From Candidatus Schekmanbacteria bacterium RIFCSPLOWO2_02_FULL_38_14 (GTDB taxonomy: Bacteria; Schekmanbacteria; GWA2-38-11), in contig MGDH01000015.1 of assembly GCA_001790855.1 (NCBI GenBank), positions 13,530 through 77,529 on the forward strand: a DNA stretch of 64,000 nucleotides, in the 5' to 3' direction. Under the pieces are notes generated by a model. It saw only the letters and a list, made by a program, of their open reading frames with translations, had not been told where the DNA came from and did no database searches. Shown one piece after another: positions 10,140-20,100 of the stretch (within the stretch, counting starts at the first letter, position 1; the number at the start of each line of letters is the position of its first letter). The translations under genes were made by a program, and so were the position numbers.

Positions 10140-10602
10140 TATTATTTTATTACCTCAGATTAAAAATGTGAACTTGTTGCAGTAAAGATTTTTTTTCATA
10201 ATAATTTTTTTGTATATATGTCAAGCTATTTATAATTTGATGCTGCCTCCAATTTCACGCAAAAGAAACTGTAACATGATACTTGGGAAGGAAAAAATAA
10301 ACCCCTTCACCTTTCCTGAACACCTTCTCAATGGAGGCAACATTACTTTCTATGTTTCATTTTATAATTTACATTTTCTAAATCTTAAAATTTAAACCTT
10401 CAACAAAACTATTCCTTTTCAATAGATTGATTTATAAGAACATTGCTTTTAGCTTTTTACAATTATTAATAACAACTCCTGCCTAAAACTAAAATATTTT
10501 TCTTTCCTTGACATTCTTAGATTAAATGACTTATCTATATCAAAATTTTATGCTAACCGTACAAGATAATAAGCATAAAAATTATTTTAATCTATAAAAT
10601 CT
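10140..10602. other. Divergent intergenic region, no convincing gene
   Basis: This 463-base, very AT-rich spacer separates the divergent epimerase and radical SAM genes. A 61-codon frame at 10210-10395 has no ribosome site and no recognisable protein features, so I do not call it. Promoters in both directions are expected here. Confidence 0.5.
10508..10537 (+). promoter_or_regulatory. Possible sigma-70-type promoter for the radical SAM gene
   Basis: A perfect -35 box TTGACA at 10508-10513 is followed, 17-18 bases on, by a weak -10 (TTATCT/TATCTA). It lies about 65 bases before the start codon. The -10 match is poor, so this is tentative. Confidence 0.35.
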
Positions 10603-11682
10603 ATGGATACCAAGAAGTTAAAGGTTGACTTACAGTTTTATGGTGTGAAGATAGGTAACCTTCAGGAAAAAATAAGGGCTACGGGGGCAGGACCTGCTTC
10701 AAATATAACTTTTTCAATCGAAGAAATTCCAATTAATGCCCCTGTAACAGAATTTCTGACTGAATCTTCACCTTATGAAATAAAAAAAGACTCTGAAATC
10801 TTTAAACTTTTCAAATCAGATGAATATATTACTGATATCCTATTCCCAAAAACTCCTAATTTTTATAATCAGAAAACTGCAAAAGGAGTTCCCTATTACA
10901 AAATAGCCCTTTTTCACGGATGCAAATGCATTGCCACTACTGTTTTTCAGAAGTGTGATTTATGGAGAGAAGGCTTGCAATGCAAATTCTGCGCAATTGA
11001 GTTCTCTTTAGAAAATAATAGTACTATCCCTGTTAAATTGCCTGAAGACCTTGCTGAAGTTGCATGGTATGCAAAAACTTATGATGACATTAGTTTTTTT
11101 ACACTAACAACTGGCTCTTCAAAAAATCCTGAAGGGCTTACCAAACATCTTTGCAATTGTATAAAAGCAATAAAAATAAAGTCAGGTATTCCTATTCACA
11201 TACAGGTATCTCCAAATGGAAATATCAAAAGTATTAAGGACCTATACGATGCAGGGGCTGACACAATTGGAATCCACATAGAAAGTTTTGATAAGAAAGT
11301 AAGAAGCGAAATACTTCCCGGAAAAAACAGGATTGATATTGAAACCTACAAAATATTCTGGAAAGAAGCTGTAAATGTATTTGGAAGAAATCAGGTTAGC
11401 AGTTTCATAGTAACAGGAATCGGAGAAAGCACAGACTCAATTTTAGAAGGAAGCAAAATGCTTTGTGAAATGGGAGTCTATCCTTATATTGTCCCACTTC
11501 ATCCGGTTCCAAATACCCCTTTAAGTTTTAAAAGATCAATTGACCCTGATAAACTAACTGAGATATATGAAAGTGTCAGCAGACTATTAAAAGAAAACAA
11601 TCTTTCATGGCAAAATTCTCTTGCAGGATGTGTTCGGTGCCGTTCATGCTCGGCACTACCAGAATTTGAAGATATTACCTGA
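10603..11682 (+). CDS. Radical SAM protein, MSMEG_0568-like
   Basis: This 359-residue protein is expected to bind a 4Fe-4S cluster and cleave SAM. The N-terminal region leads to 'HGCKCIATTVFQKCDLW' followed by 'QCKFCAIEF'. This spacing is wider than the classical CX3CX2C but matches what I recall of the MSMEG_0568 radical SAM family. A barrel follows with 'FFTLTTGSS', 'IHIQVSPNG' and 'DTIGIHIESFD'. The C-terminus carries CVRCRSC, which could hold an auxiliary cluster. Relatives usually sit in nitrilase (Nit1C) clusters; here the gene stands alone. The start lacks a clear ribosome site. Radical SAM is near-certain; the subfamily is less so. Confidence 0.8.
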   Translation: MDTKKLKVDLQFYGVKIGNLQEKIRATGAGPASNITFSIEEIPINAPVTEFLTESSPYEIKKDSEIFKLFKSDEYITDILFPKTPNFYNQKTAKGVPYYKIALFHGCKCIATTVFQKCDLWREGLQCKFCAIEFSLENNSTIPVKLPEDLAEVAWYAKTYDDISFFTLTTGSSKNPEGLTKHLCNCIKAIKIKSGIPIHIQVSPNGNIKSIKDLYDAGADTIGIHIESFDKKVRSEILPGKNRIDIETYKIFWKEAVNVFGRNQVSSFIVTGIGESTDSILEGSKMLCEMGVYPYIVPLHPVPNTPLSFKRSIDPDKLTEIYESVSRLLKENNLSWQNSLAGCVRCRSCSALPEFEDIT

Positions 11683-11711
11683 TCTTATTAATTTCTCAAT
11701 TTTTACTTATT

Positions 11712-12380
11712 TTACTCAACCACGTTGAGAATTCCGCTGAGAGTTGTAAAAGATCGACCTCTATATCTCTGCCGCATCCCTGTAATTTTAAATGACCATG
11801 TATACACACCAACTTCTTTCTCGATTGTCCCAAGTTCACTTTCAAAGCCACTAAAGAGTACAGCGAAATGGATAGAAAACATCTTACCAGAGGCAGTAAA
11901 GGCATCAGTAGCAAACATTGTACCTGATACAGTGGTACCAGCAGAATCTGTACCGCTAAAAATAAAATCATTATCTACTACTGATACTTTTATAAACTTC
12001 TTTCCCATTCTATCAACCTTTATTTTAATCCTGCCAGAGAGTTCTAATGACCTTTTGTCGTTTCCTGTCCCATTAATTGAAAATACTACCTTAGCTTCTT
12101 TAGTTTTAGGTATCTTTCCAAGCTTTGAATAGGAAAATGTAAAAGTTGGTCTTTCCCCTACTTTCTGGTTAAGTACTAAACCACTAATCTCACCACCGCT
12201 TGGTTGGCTCAAATCAAGAACACTATTTTCCATCTTCAATTCCTTTAAAATGAATTCCTTATTCCTTTCTGAAGCATCTGTTTCAAGATTATAATATTTT
12301 GCAGAACTCATTGTTAGAAACAGCACACACAGGGGTGCTATAGCAAAAATACTCAATAGTACTAATCTCTTTTTCCTCAT
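11712..12380 (-). CDS. Hypothetical secreted protein
   Basis: I do not recognise this 222-residue protein. It starts with a basic N-terminus (MRKKR) and a hydrophobic stretch of about 20 residues ending near 'MSSAKYY', a signal peptide or membrane anchor. The rest is rich in short beta-like segments, Ser, Thr and Gly ('VFSINGTGNDKRSLELSG', 'SGTDSAGTTVSGTMFATD'), suggesting an all-beta extracytoplasmic domain. No catalytic motif or cysteine pattern stands out. It converges on the radical SAM gene, ending 30 bases from it. Confidence 0.6.
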   Translation of the reverse strand: MRKKRLVLLSIFAIAPLCVLFLTMSSAKYYNLETDASERNKEFILKELKMENSVLDLSQPSGGEISGLVLNQKVGERPTFTFSYSKLGKIPKTKEAKVVFSINGTGNDKRSLELSGRIKIKVDRMGKKFIKVSVVDNDFIFSGTDSAGTTVSGTMFATDAFTASGKMFSIHFAVLFSGFESELGTIEKEVGVYTWSFKITGMRQRYRGRSFTTLSGILNVVE

Positions 12381-12473
12381 TTCAGCACTCCTCTAAAAAT
12401 TGGGATACTCCTCGCATCAACTGCTTTGCAGAGCAGATACTGCTATTTCATTTTTAAAAAATGGATGTCCTTC

Positions 12474-12500
12474 TTGACAAACCCATGGGATTCAAATAAT
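12474..12500 (+). promoter_or_regulatory. Possible promoter of the MetH-reactivation gene
   Basis: TTGACA (12474-12479) is a perfect -35 box. AATAAT at 12495-12500 matches the -10 consensus at five of six bases, but the spacer is only 15 bases. The gene's ATG codons follow at 12537 and 12561. Confidence 0.35.
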
Positions 12501-12536
12501 TACACTTCATTAAATTTATAAGTCAATAATATTTTT

Positions 12537-13262
12537 ATGTATCCAAGTTTGTTAGCTATGAAAATCACTAAAATAAACCCTTATGGCCTCCAGCTCGTAA
12601 CAGAAATACCTTTGACCATTAATAGAAGCGAAATCTATCGCCTCTCAGGAGTCAAGGGTGAAAACAAAAAACTCACGCCCAAGCTCGAAGAAATCATTGA
12701 TGATAAAATTGCTCAGGCTCAACATCTGATAAATCCTAAAGCACTATATGTTATTAAAGATGTTGCAGAGGTAGAAGAAGAAAAAATTTCATTTCAAGAT
12801 AAAAACTATCTCAATGTAAAATCTTTCAGAAAGTTTATATCCTCTATCAAAAAAATGGCTATTGCTCTTTGTACTCTTGGGAAATCCATAGATGAAGAGG
12901 TTACAATACTTAATGATAAAGGTTCTTATACAGAGGCACTAATCCTTGACGCGATTGGCTCAGTTGCTGTTGAAGATATTGCAAATAAGATTAACTTTCT
13001 CATTTGTGAAAAAGCTAATAAATTCGGATTACATACAAGCCAGCGCTTCAGCCCAGGATATGGAAACTTCGAACTTAGTGAGCAGGAAAATATTTTTAAT
13101 ATTATAAATGCTAAAAAAATAAATGTAAGTCTCACAAACTCTTTTATGATGGTTCCTAAAAAATCTGTTTCATTTTGTGTATATTTGGGAAAATTGAAAG
13201 AGCACATACCTAAACAATGTACTATTTGCGGCTTAACCGACTGTCAGTTCAAAAGATATTAA
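12537..13262 (+). CDS. Stand-alone MetH reactivation (SAM-binding activation) domain protein
   Basis: The 241-residue product resembles the C-terminal activation domain of cobalamin-dependent methionine synthase, which remethylates inactive cob(II)alamin using SAM. The key sign is 'RFSPGYGNFELSEQ' near residue 165, equivalent to the RxSPGY SAM-binding motif of MetH, followed by 'VSLTNSFMMVPKKSVSF'. The N-terminal half has 'YRLSGVKG', which fits known stand-alone versions. A short Cys cluster (CTICGLTDC) ends the protein. Such separate proteins go with short MetH cores in anaerobes, and metV-metF lie 1.2 kb downstream. ATG 12561 is as plausible as 12537, since neither has a ribosome site. Confidence 0.8.
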   Translation: MYPSLLAMKITKINPYGLQLVTEIPLTINRSEIYRLSGVKGENKKLTPKLEEIIDDKIAQAQHLINPKALYVIKDVAEVEEEKISFQDKNYLNVKSFRKFISSIKKMAIALCTLGKSIDEEVTILNDKGSYTEALILDAIGSVAVEDIANKINFLICEKANKFGLHTSQRFSPGYGNFELSEQENIFNIINAKKINVSLTNSFMMVPKKSVSFCVYLGKLKEHIPKQCTICGLTDCQFKRY

Positions 13263-13578
13263 GCATTTAATTAACCAATCGAATCAGATTTGTATCAAAC
13301 ATTGGATTAATTCCAATACTATATTAAAAATTGACCTGTTATCTTCTTGATTTATATCTAAGATTTCTTATGATTCGCAACCATTTCCCTTCAGGTATCC
13401 CATCAGGAGCGTAAAATACATAAAGAAATTATCCTGAAAAGTCTTTTTGCGTCTAACTTTTTCAATCTATAATATTTAAATACTACCGATTGGTGTAATC
13501 AGAGTAATTAATCTTTAACAGTAGACAGAAATCTCTTTTACCCTTTACTTTTAAAAAATTACTTTATATTAAAAAAGT
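13263..13578. other. Intergenic stretch, nothing recognised
   Basis: AT-rich spacer before the CpsB-like gene. I find no reading frame, tRNA, clear hairpin or riboswitch. Confidence 0.45.
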
Positions 13579-14346
13579 ATGATTGATATTCATTGTCATA
13601 TAATACCTGAAATCGATGACGGACCTAATAGTATAGAAGAATCCCTTGCAATGGCAGATATTGCAGAAAACGATGGGATAAAAACTATAGTGGCAACCCC
13701 ACATTTTCTTGAAGGGTTATATCAACCTACTTCATATTATATTCTAAACAAAATTAGAAACTTAAACAATTATCTTGCTAGCAACAACATAAACTTAAAA
13801 ATAATTTCAGGTGCTGACCTTCATATTTCCCATGAAATTGTTGAGAGAATAAAATCAAATGAATTTCTTACCATAAATGGTACAAGATACGTACTCATTG
13901 AACTACCATCACAATTTCTCCACGATAAAATAAAAGAACTTCTAAGAAAAATGATTAATAATTCTTTAATACCTATAATAAGTCATCCAGAAAGAAATTA
14001 TCTTTTCCAACGCTCTCCAAATCTTCTCTATGACTATATAAAAGATGGTGCTTTAGCGCAAGTAACTGCCATGAGCATAACAGGGGATTTCGGATATGAG
14101 GCAAAGAGAACAGCAAAAAAAATGATAATTAACCGCCTTGTTCAGATTATTGCCTCCGATGCTCATTCTAAGGAATCAAGGCCACCAATTCTTTCTAAAG
14201 CCCTTAATGCCGTCTCCAAAATACTTTCCCCTGATGAAGCCTATGATATGGTTCAAACAATACCAGAAGCTGTTATAAATGACCATAAGGTTTATACTTC
14301 CCCCCCTGAAAAAGTTAAAAACCTTTTCTCTTTATTTGTACGTTAA
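13579..14346 (+). CDS. CpsB/YwqE-type metal-dependent tyrosine phosphatase (PHP domain)
   Basis: The 255-residue protein begins MIDIHCHIIPEIDDGP, the first metal-binding HxH of PHP phosphatases. It continues with 'VATPHFLEG', 'IPIISHPERN' and 'IASDAHSKESRPP', the remaining metal ligands in the usual order. CpsB/YwqE enzymes dephosphorylate tyrosine kinases that control capsule export. This could tie to the surface-sugar epimerase upstream, but no Wzc-like kinase is seen. Histidinol phosphatase is less likely because the sequence follows the CpsB pattern. No ribosome site is visible. Confidence 0.87.
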   Translation: MIDIHCHIIPEIDDGPNSIEESLAMADIAENDGIKTIVATPHFLEGLYQPTSYYILNKIRNLNNYLASNNINLKIISGADLHISHEIVERIKSNEFLTINGTRYVLIELPSQFLHDKIKELLRKMINNSLIPIISHPERNYLFQRSPNLLYDYIKDGALAQVTAMSITGDFGYEAKRTAKKMIINRLVQIIASDAHSKESRPPILSKALNAVSKILSPDEAYDMVQTIPEAVINDHKVYTSPPEKVKNLFSLFVR

Positions 14347-14505
14347 ATAGTTTAAACTATAAAATTGACTTATTGTCAATCAGGCCACAATTTGTGCATA
14401 AACAGCTTGAATTTACAAATAAAATAATCTATTCAGTTTTTAGTTGCAAAAAGCTGTTAAGTTGAAGTAATGTTGTTAAAATTAAAATCTCAAGAAGGAG
14501 ATTTG

Positions 14506-15174
14506 ATGATTGTTGGAGAAAGAAAGCCAATCAAAGAAATCCTTGAAATGATAGAAGGATATGAAAGAATTCTTATTGTCGGTTGTGGTACATGCGTAGC
14601 AGTGTGCTTTGCAGGAGGAGAAAAGCAGGTAAAAATTCTGGCTTCTGCTTTAAGAATATCAAGAAAACTTAATGGCAAGAAAATAACCATCGAAGAAATA
14701 ACTGTAGAAAGGCAATGTGAAAAAGAATTTGTTAATGAGTTAAAAAAACTCATCTCCTCAAGTGACGTTATTATATCTCTTGCATGCGGAATTGGAGCTC
14801 AGACTTTAACCGAACTCTTTCCAGAAAAAATAACCTTTCCGGGATTAAACACAACATTTATAGGAGCGCCTGTTGAACATGGAATCTGGGCAGAAAGGTG
14901 CAGGTCATGCGGAGATTGTATTTTAGACTTAACCGGAGGTATTTGCCCGATTTCAAGATGTTCAAAAAGCCTTTTAAATGGTCCATGCGGCGGAAGTAAA
15001 AATAGTAAATGTGAAGTTAATCCAGATATTGATTGCGCATGGCAATTAATTTATAAGAGGTTAAAGCTTATTGGTAAAATTAATCTCATGACAGAAATAA
15101 TTCCTCCAAAGAAAAGATCTGTAATTGATAATGGTATACCAAGAAAAATAATCAGAGAAGATATAATGATATAA
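14506..15174 (+). CDS. metV: MetV-like protein, methylenetetrahydrofolate reductase C-terminal domain
   Basis: In acetogens and related anaerobes, MetV is the small iron-sulfur/zinc partner of MetF. This 222-residue protein has 'GCGTCVAVCFAGGEKQV' near the N-terminus, with a CxxCxxxC ligand set, then 'IISLACGIGAQT'. Its C-terminus is a Cys-rich MTHFR_C domain with 'CRSCGDC', 'GGICPISRCSKSLLNGPCGG' and 'SKCEVNPDIDCAW'. The start at 14506 is chosen because AGAAGGAGA lies just before it; a longer form from 14470 lacks a site. metF follows 35 bases later, supporting a complex. Confidence 0.88.
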   Translation: MIVGERKPIKEILEMIEGYERILIVGCGTCVAVCFAGGEKQVKILASALRISRKLNGKKITIEEITVERQCEKEFVNELKKLISSSDVIISLACGIGAQTLTELFPEKITFPGLNTTFIGAPVEHGIWAERCRSCGDCILDLTGGICPISRCSKSLLNGPCGGSKNSKCEVNPDIDCAWQLIYKRLKLIGKINLMTEIIPPKKRSVIDNGIPRKIIREDIMI

Positions 15175-15209
15175 TTCCATACATTATCTTAAATCTTATT
15201 TTCCATTTG

Positions 15210-16082
15210 ATGAGCTTAAAAAATCTTTTTGAAAAAGGGAAATTCGTTCTAACGGCTGAAGTGGAGCCACCAAAAGGAACTGATGTTTCAAAAATTTTTG
15301 AAATATCAGAATCTTTAAGAGGCAAAGTTGACGGATTAAACATTACCGACCAACAGAGCGCTGTAATGCGTCTTGGCTCACTTGCGTCATGCCATCTTCT
15401 AATAGAAAAGGGATTTGAAGTCATCTTTCAGGTCACCTGTCGTGACAGGAATTGCATAGCCCTTCAATCAGACCTTTTGAGCGCCTCTGTACTTGGTATA
15501 GAGAATGTCCTTATTCTTACAGGTGACCACCCACAGTTAGGAGACCATCCTGATTCTAAACCAGTTTTCGACCTTGATTCTGTCCAGCTTCTTCAGATTG
15601 CAAAAACCCTTGAAGGAGGGCACGACTTCGTAGGAAACAAATTGATGAAAGAACCAAATTTTTTTTTAGGAGCAGCCATCAATCCTGGGGCAGACCCGAT
15701 AGAACCTGAAATTATCAAAGCTGAAAAAAAAGTAAAAGCAGGTGCCTCATTTTTTCAAACCCAAGCTATATACGACTCTGAAAAATTTAAACAATTCATT
15801 GAAAAAACAAAACACCTCAATGTCTTTATAATGGCAGGAATTGTTCTTTTGAAATCTGCTAAAATGGCTCGATATATGAATGAAAAAATAGCTGGCGTAT
15901 GTGTCTCTGATGATATCATTGAACGTATGGAAAAAGCAGATGATAAACGAAAGGAATGTATTGAAATTTCAGTATCCATAATCAAAGGAATTCAAGACTT
16001 CTGCCACGGTATTCATTTCATGGCGCTTGGGTGGGAAGACCTAATACCTGAAATCATAAAAAGATTAAATCTTGGCAAATGA
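15210..16082 (+). CDS. metF: 5,10-methylenetetrahydrofolate reductase
   Basis: MetF reduces methylene- to methyl-tetrahydrofolate with FAD, feeding methionine synthesis or a methyl branch of C1 metabolism. The 290-residue barrel shows 'TAEVEPPKGTDVSKI', 'GLNITDQQSAVMRLG', 'FQVTCRDRNCIALQSDLL' and 'VLILTGDHPQLGDHP', all typical of the family. It ends 'GIHFMALGWEDLIPEII', a short bacterial form. ATG 15210 is preferred over the adjacent TTG 15207. It is paired with metV upstream and overlaps oppD by four bases (ATGA) downstream. Confidence 0.95.
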   Translation: MSLKNLFEKGKFVLTAEVEPPKGTDVSKIFEISESLRGKVDGLNITDQQSAVMRLGSLASCHLLIEKGFEVIFQVTCRDRNCIALQSDLLSASVLGIENVLILTGDHPQLGDHPDSKPVFDLDSVQLLQIAKTLEGGHDFVGNKLMKEPNFFLGAAINPGADPIEPEIIKAEKKVKAGASFFQTQAIYDSEKFKQFIEKTKHLNVFIMAGIVLLKSAKMARYMNEKIAGVCVSDDIIERMEKADDKRKECIEISVSIIKGIQDFCHGIHFMALGWEDLIPEIIKRLNLGK

Positions 16083-17068
16083 AAGAAGAAATTCTTTTAA
16101 AAACTGAAAATCTTAAAACCCACTTCATAACAAACAGTGGAACTATTAAGGCTGTTGATGGAGTCAATATTGAAGTTAAAAGAGGAGAGACATTAGGACT
16201 TGTAGGAGAATCAGGCTGTGGTAAAAGTGTTACAGCCCTTTCTATTCTACGATTAATTCCAAGCCCTCCAGGAAAAATTGTAAGCGGTAAGATTTATTTT
16301 GAAGGCAAAAACCTCTTAGAACTTGAAAATAAAGAAATGAGAAAAATCAGAGGAAATAAAATATCTATGGTCTTTCAGGAGCCGATGACTTCTCTAAATC
16401 CGGTCTTTACCATTGGAAATCAGATAGCAGAAGTAATCATACTACATCAAAAACTGAAAAAAAAAGATGCTTATCAAAAAACTATTGAGATGTTAAAAAA
16501 AGTAGGTATTCCTTCTCCTGAACAACGTATCAAGGAATATCCTCATCAGATGAGTGGAGGAATGCGGCAGAGGGTTATGATAGCCATGGCACTTTCCTGC
16601 AATCCTGAACTTCTCCTTGCAGATGAACCAACAACAGCTCTTGATGTTACAATTCAAGCCCAAATCCTTGAGCTAATAAGCAAACTTAAAAGCGATTTTG
16701 GGATGTCTGTTCTTTTAATCACTCATGACTTGGGTGTTGTTGCTGAAGTCTGCCAGAGTGTTGCTATCATGTATGCAGGAAGAATTGTGGAATATGCTGA
16801 TGTTTATACAATATTCGAAAATCCGTTGCATCCCTATACCAGAGGACTATTAGTATCAGTTAAAAAAGAAGGTAATAATGGAAAAATAAGGGGAAGGCTT
16901 TCTACAATTCCAGGAACTGTTCCCAGTCCATTGGACTTGCCAAAGGGATGTAAATTTGCCCCTCGATGTCCGATTGCTGAGCCTGAGCATTTTGAAGAAG
17001 AACCACCCTTAGAAGAAATTAATCCAGGGCATCTTGTGGCATGTTTTAAGGCTAAGATAAAATTATAA
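16079..17068 (+). CDS. Oligopeptide/dipeptide ABC transporter ATP-binding protein (OppD/DppD type)
   Basis: The 329-residue ATPase has Walker A GESGCGKSV, the Q-loop 'VFQEPMTSLNP', signature MSGGMRQRVMIAMALS, Walker B LLLADEPTTALD and 'LITHDLGVVAE'. The C-terminal oligopeptide/dipeptide extension carries 'CKFAPRCPIAEPEHF'. It should energise import of peptides or nickel-like substrates. No permease, substrate-binding protein or OppF-like partner is next to it: the gene overlaps metF by four bases and a terminator follows. It must use subunits encoded elsewhere or have been left behind by a rearrangement. Confidence 0.93.
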   Translation: MKEEILLKTENLKTHFITNSGTIKAVDGVNIEVKRGETLGLVGESGCGKSVTALSILRLIPSPPGKIVSGKIYFEGKNLLELENKEMRKIRGNKISMVFQEPMTSLNPVFTIGNQIAEVIILHQKLKKKDAYQKTIEMLKKVGIPSPEQRIKEYPHQMSGGMRQRVMIAMALSCNPELLLADEPTTALDVTIQAQILELISKLKSDFGMSVLLITHDLGVVAEVCQSVAIMYAGRIVEYADVYTIFENPLHPYTRGLLVSVKKEGNNGKIRGRLSTIPGTVPSPLDLPKGCKFAPRCPIAEPEHFEEEPPLEEINPGHLVACFKAKIKL

Positions 17069-17105
17069 ATCTGCCAGCTTTTGTCCAGATTTAAAAAGAA
17101 ATAAA

Positions 17106-17135
17106 AAAGGCATCCCGATAAATCGGGATGCCTTT
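17106..17135. terminator. Bidirectional intrinsic terminator after oppD
   Basis: AAAGGCATCCCGAT (17106-17119) and its exact complement (17122-17135) form a GC-rich hairpin with A-rich and T-rich flanks on both sides. It serves oppD on the plus strand and the Ig-repeat gene on the minus strand. Confidence 0.93.
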
Positions 17136-17156
17136 AATTTTTGCTTTTATTCCTAT

Positions 17157-20100
17157 TTAGTTCATAAAAACCCACTCAAAGTTTACAGACGTAGCATTTC
17201 CTGAAGCATCAGGAGCAGAGTTTAAAACCTTAATTACAAGCTTAGCAAATTTCCCCTCTGTTGTTTTAACCCAATAACCATGATTTGCCACAGGAATTAC
17301 ATTAAAGGCAAATCCAGTTGTAGGTGGAGTTGTCATTTGGGTAAGAGTAACTACTCCTGCATCCAGTATTCCTCCATCAAAAGCAACACCACGGAGTTCT
17401 GGACTTGAAGGTATGCCAGCAAACTCTAAATCTCCCTGCCCTGAAGCAAGTGTAACTTCAGCTCCCGTTGAGAAATCAAAGTTCCCTGCTCCACTGAAGT
17501 GGTTAAGAAGGGTATTATTTTTTACTGTCGGTGTCTGCGGTGAGGTTGAATTCACAGTGAAATTAAAGGGCTGGCTTGAAACTCCCTTCCATGTTACTAG
17601 AATACCAACTGGGCCGCTTACACCTGATGGCGGAATAGTAACGTTTACACTGTAAGTCTGGTCAGTAGAGTTCAGCAGTCCACCAATAGTGAAACCTGCT
17701 TGAATTCCTCCTATCTTGTAACCGACTTCAGTAGGAGTTCCCTGAGCACCAGGAAAAGAAGTTCGAACTTCTATTATTGTTCCTGCGTTTGCGTTCGTCA
17801 CTGGAAGGTTATTCACAAAAACTCCTTTTATAGATGGAGCCTGACCCTGTGTTCCTGTCTCACTTACAACACTCACATTGTAGGGAGTGCTGACAATTGT
17901 TCCAAGAGTTGCTGTGATAGAAGCATTACCCACAGTCTTTCCTTTAAGTATAGGGTTCCCAAACGAGTCTGTTACGATTTCTGCAATAGCTGGACTGTTA
18001 GAATTGAAAGTAATTCCTGTTGGAGGAGGCACAATATTACCAAAGCTATCTTTTGCAATAACTTGAATGTTTGCCTGCTCGTTTACTTTAATAGAGGAAG
18101 GACCCTGAAGCTGTAAGCTGGCAACATTAGTTTGACCGCCTGTTGAACTACCCTGAACCAGTATAGTTAGGATATTACTTGTAATGCTTCCACTAATAGC
18201 TTTTAATGTAGCTGTACCAGCGCCTATAGCTTTTACACTGGTAAACCCTGTGCTATCAGTAAAAACATCAATAATCCCTGCAGGTTCTTTCTCATAGGTA
18301 ATACCGCTTGGAGGTGGAACCTGAGCACCAGTTGAATCCTTTGCCTTCACAGCTAATGGAGCAACTGTCCCCTGAGTCATAATTGATGGTGGCCCTGAAA
18401 TTTCAAGAAATGCAACCGCACCACCAGTACTTGTTCCACTAACAACTGTTATCTGAACGACATTACTTACTATATGATTTCCCAATGGAGTATCAATAGA
18501 GGCAGTTATGTTTGCTGTTCCTGCTGACACACCAAAGATAACTCCATTTCCACCTTGGTCAATAAAAACCATTGCCTTGCTTGTATCACCTGATTCAAAT
18601 TTCACACCACTTGCTGGAACAATCATGCCTGTTGCATCTTTAGCTGTAACAGGAGGCATTACAAACTGTTGTCCAACAAAAACTGGTGGCATAGATGGAA
18701 GAAACAGAGATGCAATCTCTCCAAAACTGCCTGTTGGTTGATTAACAGTAACCTCAATTTCCTTAAATATATTTCCAAGAACAGCTTTTATTTTTGCCTT
18801 TCCAGCACTCAGGGCATTCAGTATCGCATTTCCTGCAAAATCAGGTACTACTCCAACTATTGATAGATTGTCTGAGCTGTAAGTTATACCGGTTGCTGGA
18901 ACAGGCTTACCATACATATCTCTGGCTGTAACAAATAGAGTAAAACTCTGTCCTACATTCAATGGAGGTGGGAAAGGAATGTCCAGAAAAGCTACCTGGC
19001 TTGTTCCACCTGTAGATTGTATAACCGAGATATGAACAGTCTTTGATATAGAAGTATTTGTAGCAAGAGCAGCAGTTATATCAGCTTCTCCTTGACCAAT
19101 TGCGTTAATATTTCCATTATTCGCCGGATCAGGCATAACACTTGCTACACCCGAATTTGATGAAGTATATAATATTGAACCCGGTCCTAATGGAACCTGC
19201 ATACCATACTGACTTCTTGCCATAACAATTAGTTGAAAAAACTCTCCTACTTTCATCGTAGGAGGTGGTGGATTCATAATATCTAAAAATGCTATCTGAC
19301 CACCTCCACCAGTAAAGGTATTTACCGTAACAGTAACAGTTTTCGTGAGAGTACCAAGAGTTGCCGTAATGTTTGCGGTACCAGCGCCCATTCCTGTCAA
19401 CACTGCATTATTGGCAAAATCAGAGCTAACAGAAACTACTGCCGGCTTATCCGTTGTGTATGCTATACCTGCAAGAGACACTGACTTACCACTCTGATCT
19501 AATGCCTTAACAAATAAGGTAAAAGTCTGTCCTACTGTCAATGGAGGTGGGAAAGGCATATCCAAGAACATTGCCTGACCACCACCGGTAGATGTTGCTG
19601 CAACTTTAACATGTACAGCATTAGCCATGACAACAGACCCATCAGATTTTTTTACACTGGCATGAATATCTGTCTCTCCAGCACCTGCCCCATACAAAAC
19701 AGCATTGAAACCCTGATCTTTTGATATAGTCACAACCGCAGGATTATCTGATGAATACTCTATATTGAATGGCACAGGCATAGGCATTCCATATTGATTC
19801 CGCGCGTTCACAAACACTGTATAAGTTTGACCTACATTCAATGGAGGTGGATATGGCATATCAAGAAATGCCACATCACCAAATCCACTTGTAGGTAAAG
19901 GATTAACCTTTACCATTATAGAAGCCTTCTCCGCACCATTAATTTTGGCAACTACCTTGACTGGATTGAGTGGTGTCTCAGCTTGAGCATTTAGCACCAA
20001 ATTGTTACCCGGATCTTTGGATACTGATACCTTGGATGTATCCTCTGAACTGTATTCTATGCCAAATGGAACAGGCATCGGCATTCCAAAGGAATTACGT

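Noticed and set aside
10210-10395. 61-codon frame in the epimerase/radical SAM spacer
   Set aside because: No ribosome site, no recognisable protein pattern, and base composition like the surrounding spacer.
10603-11682. Nitrilase (Nit1C) cluster with the carbon-nitrogen hydrolase at 52.4 kb
   Set aside because: The two genes are more than 40 kb apart, and the hydrolase matches carbamoylputrescine amidases rather than the cluster nitrilase.
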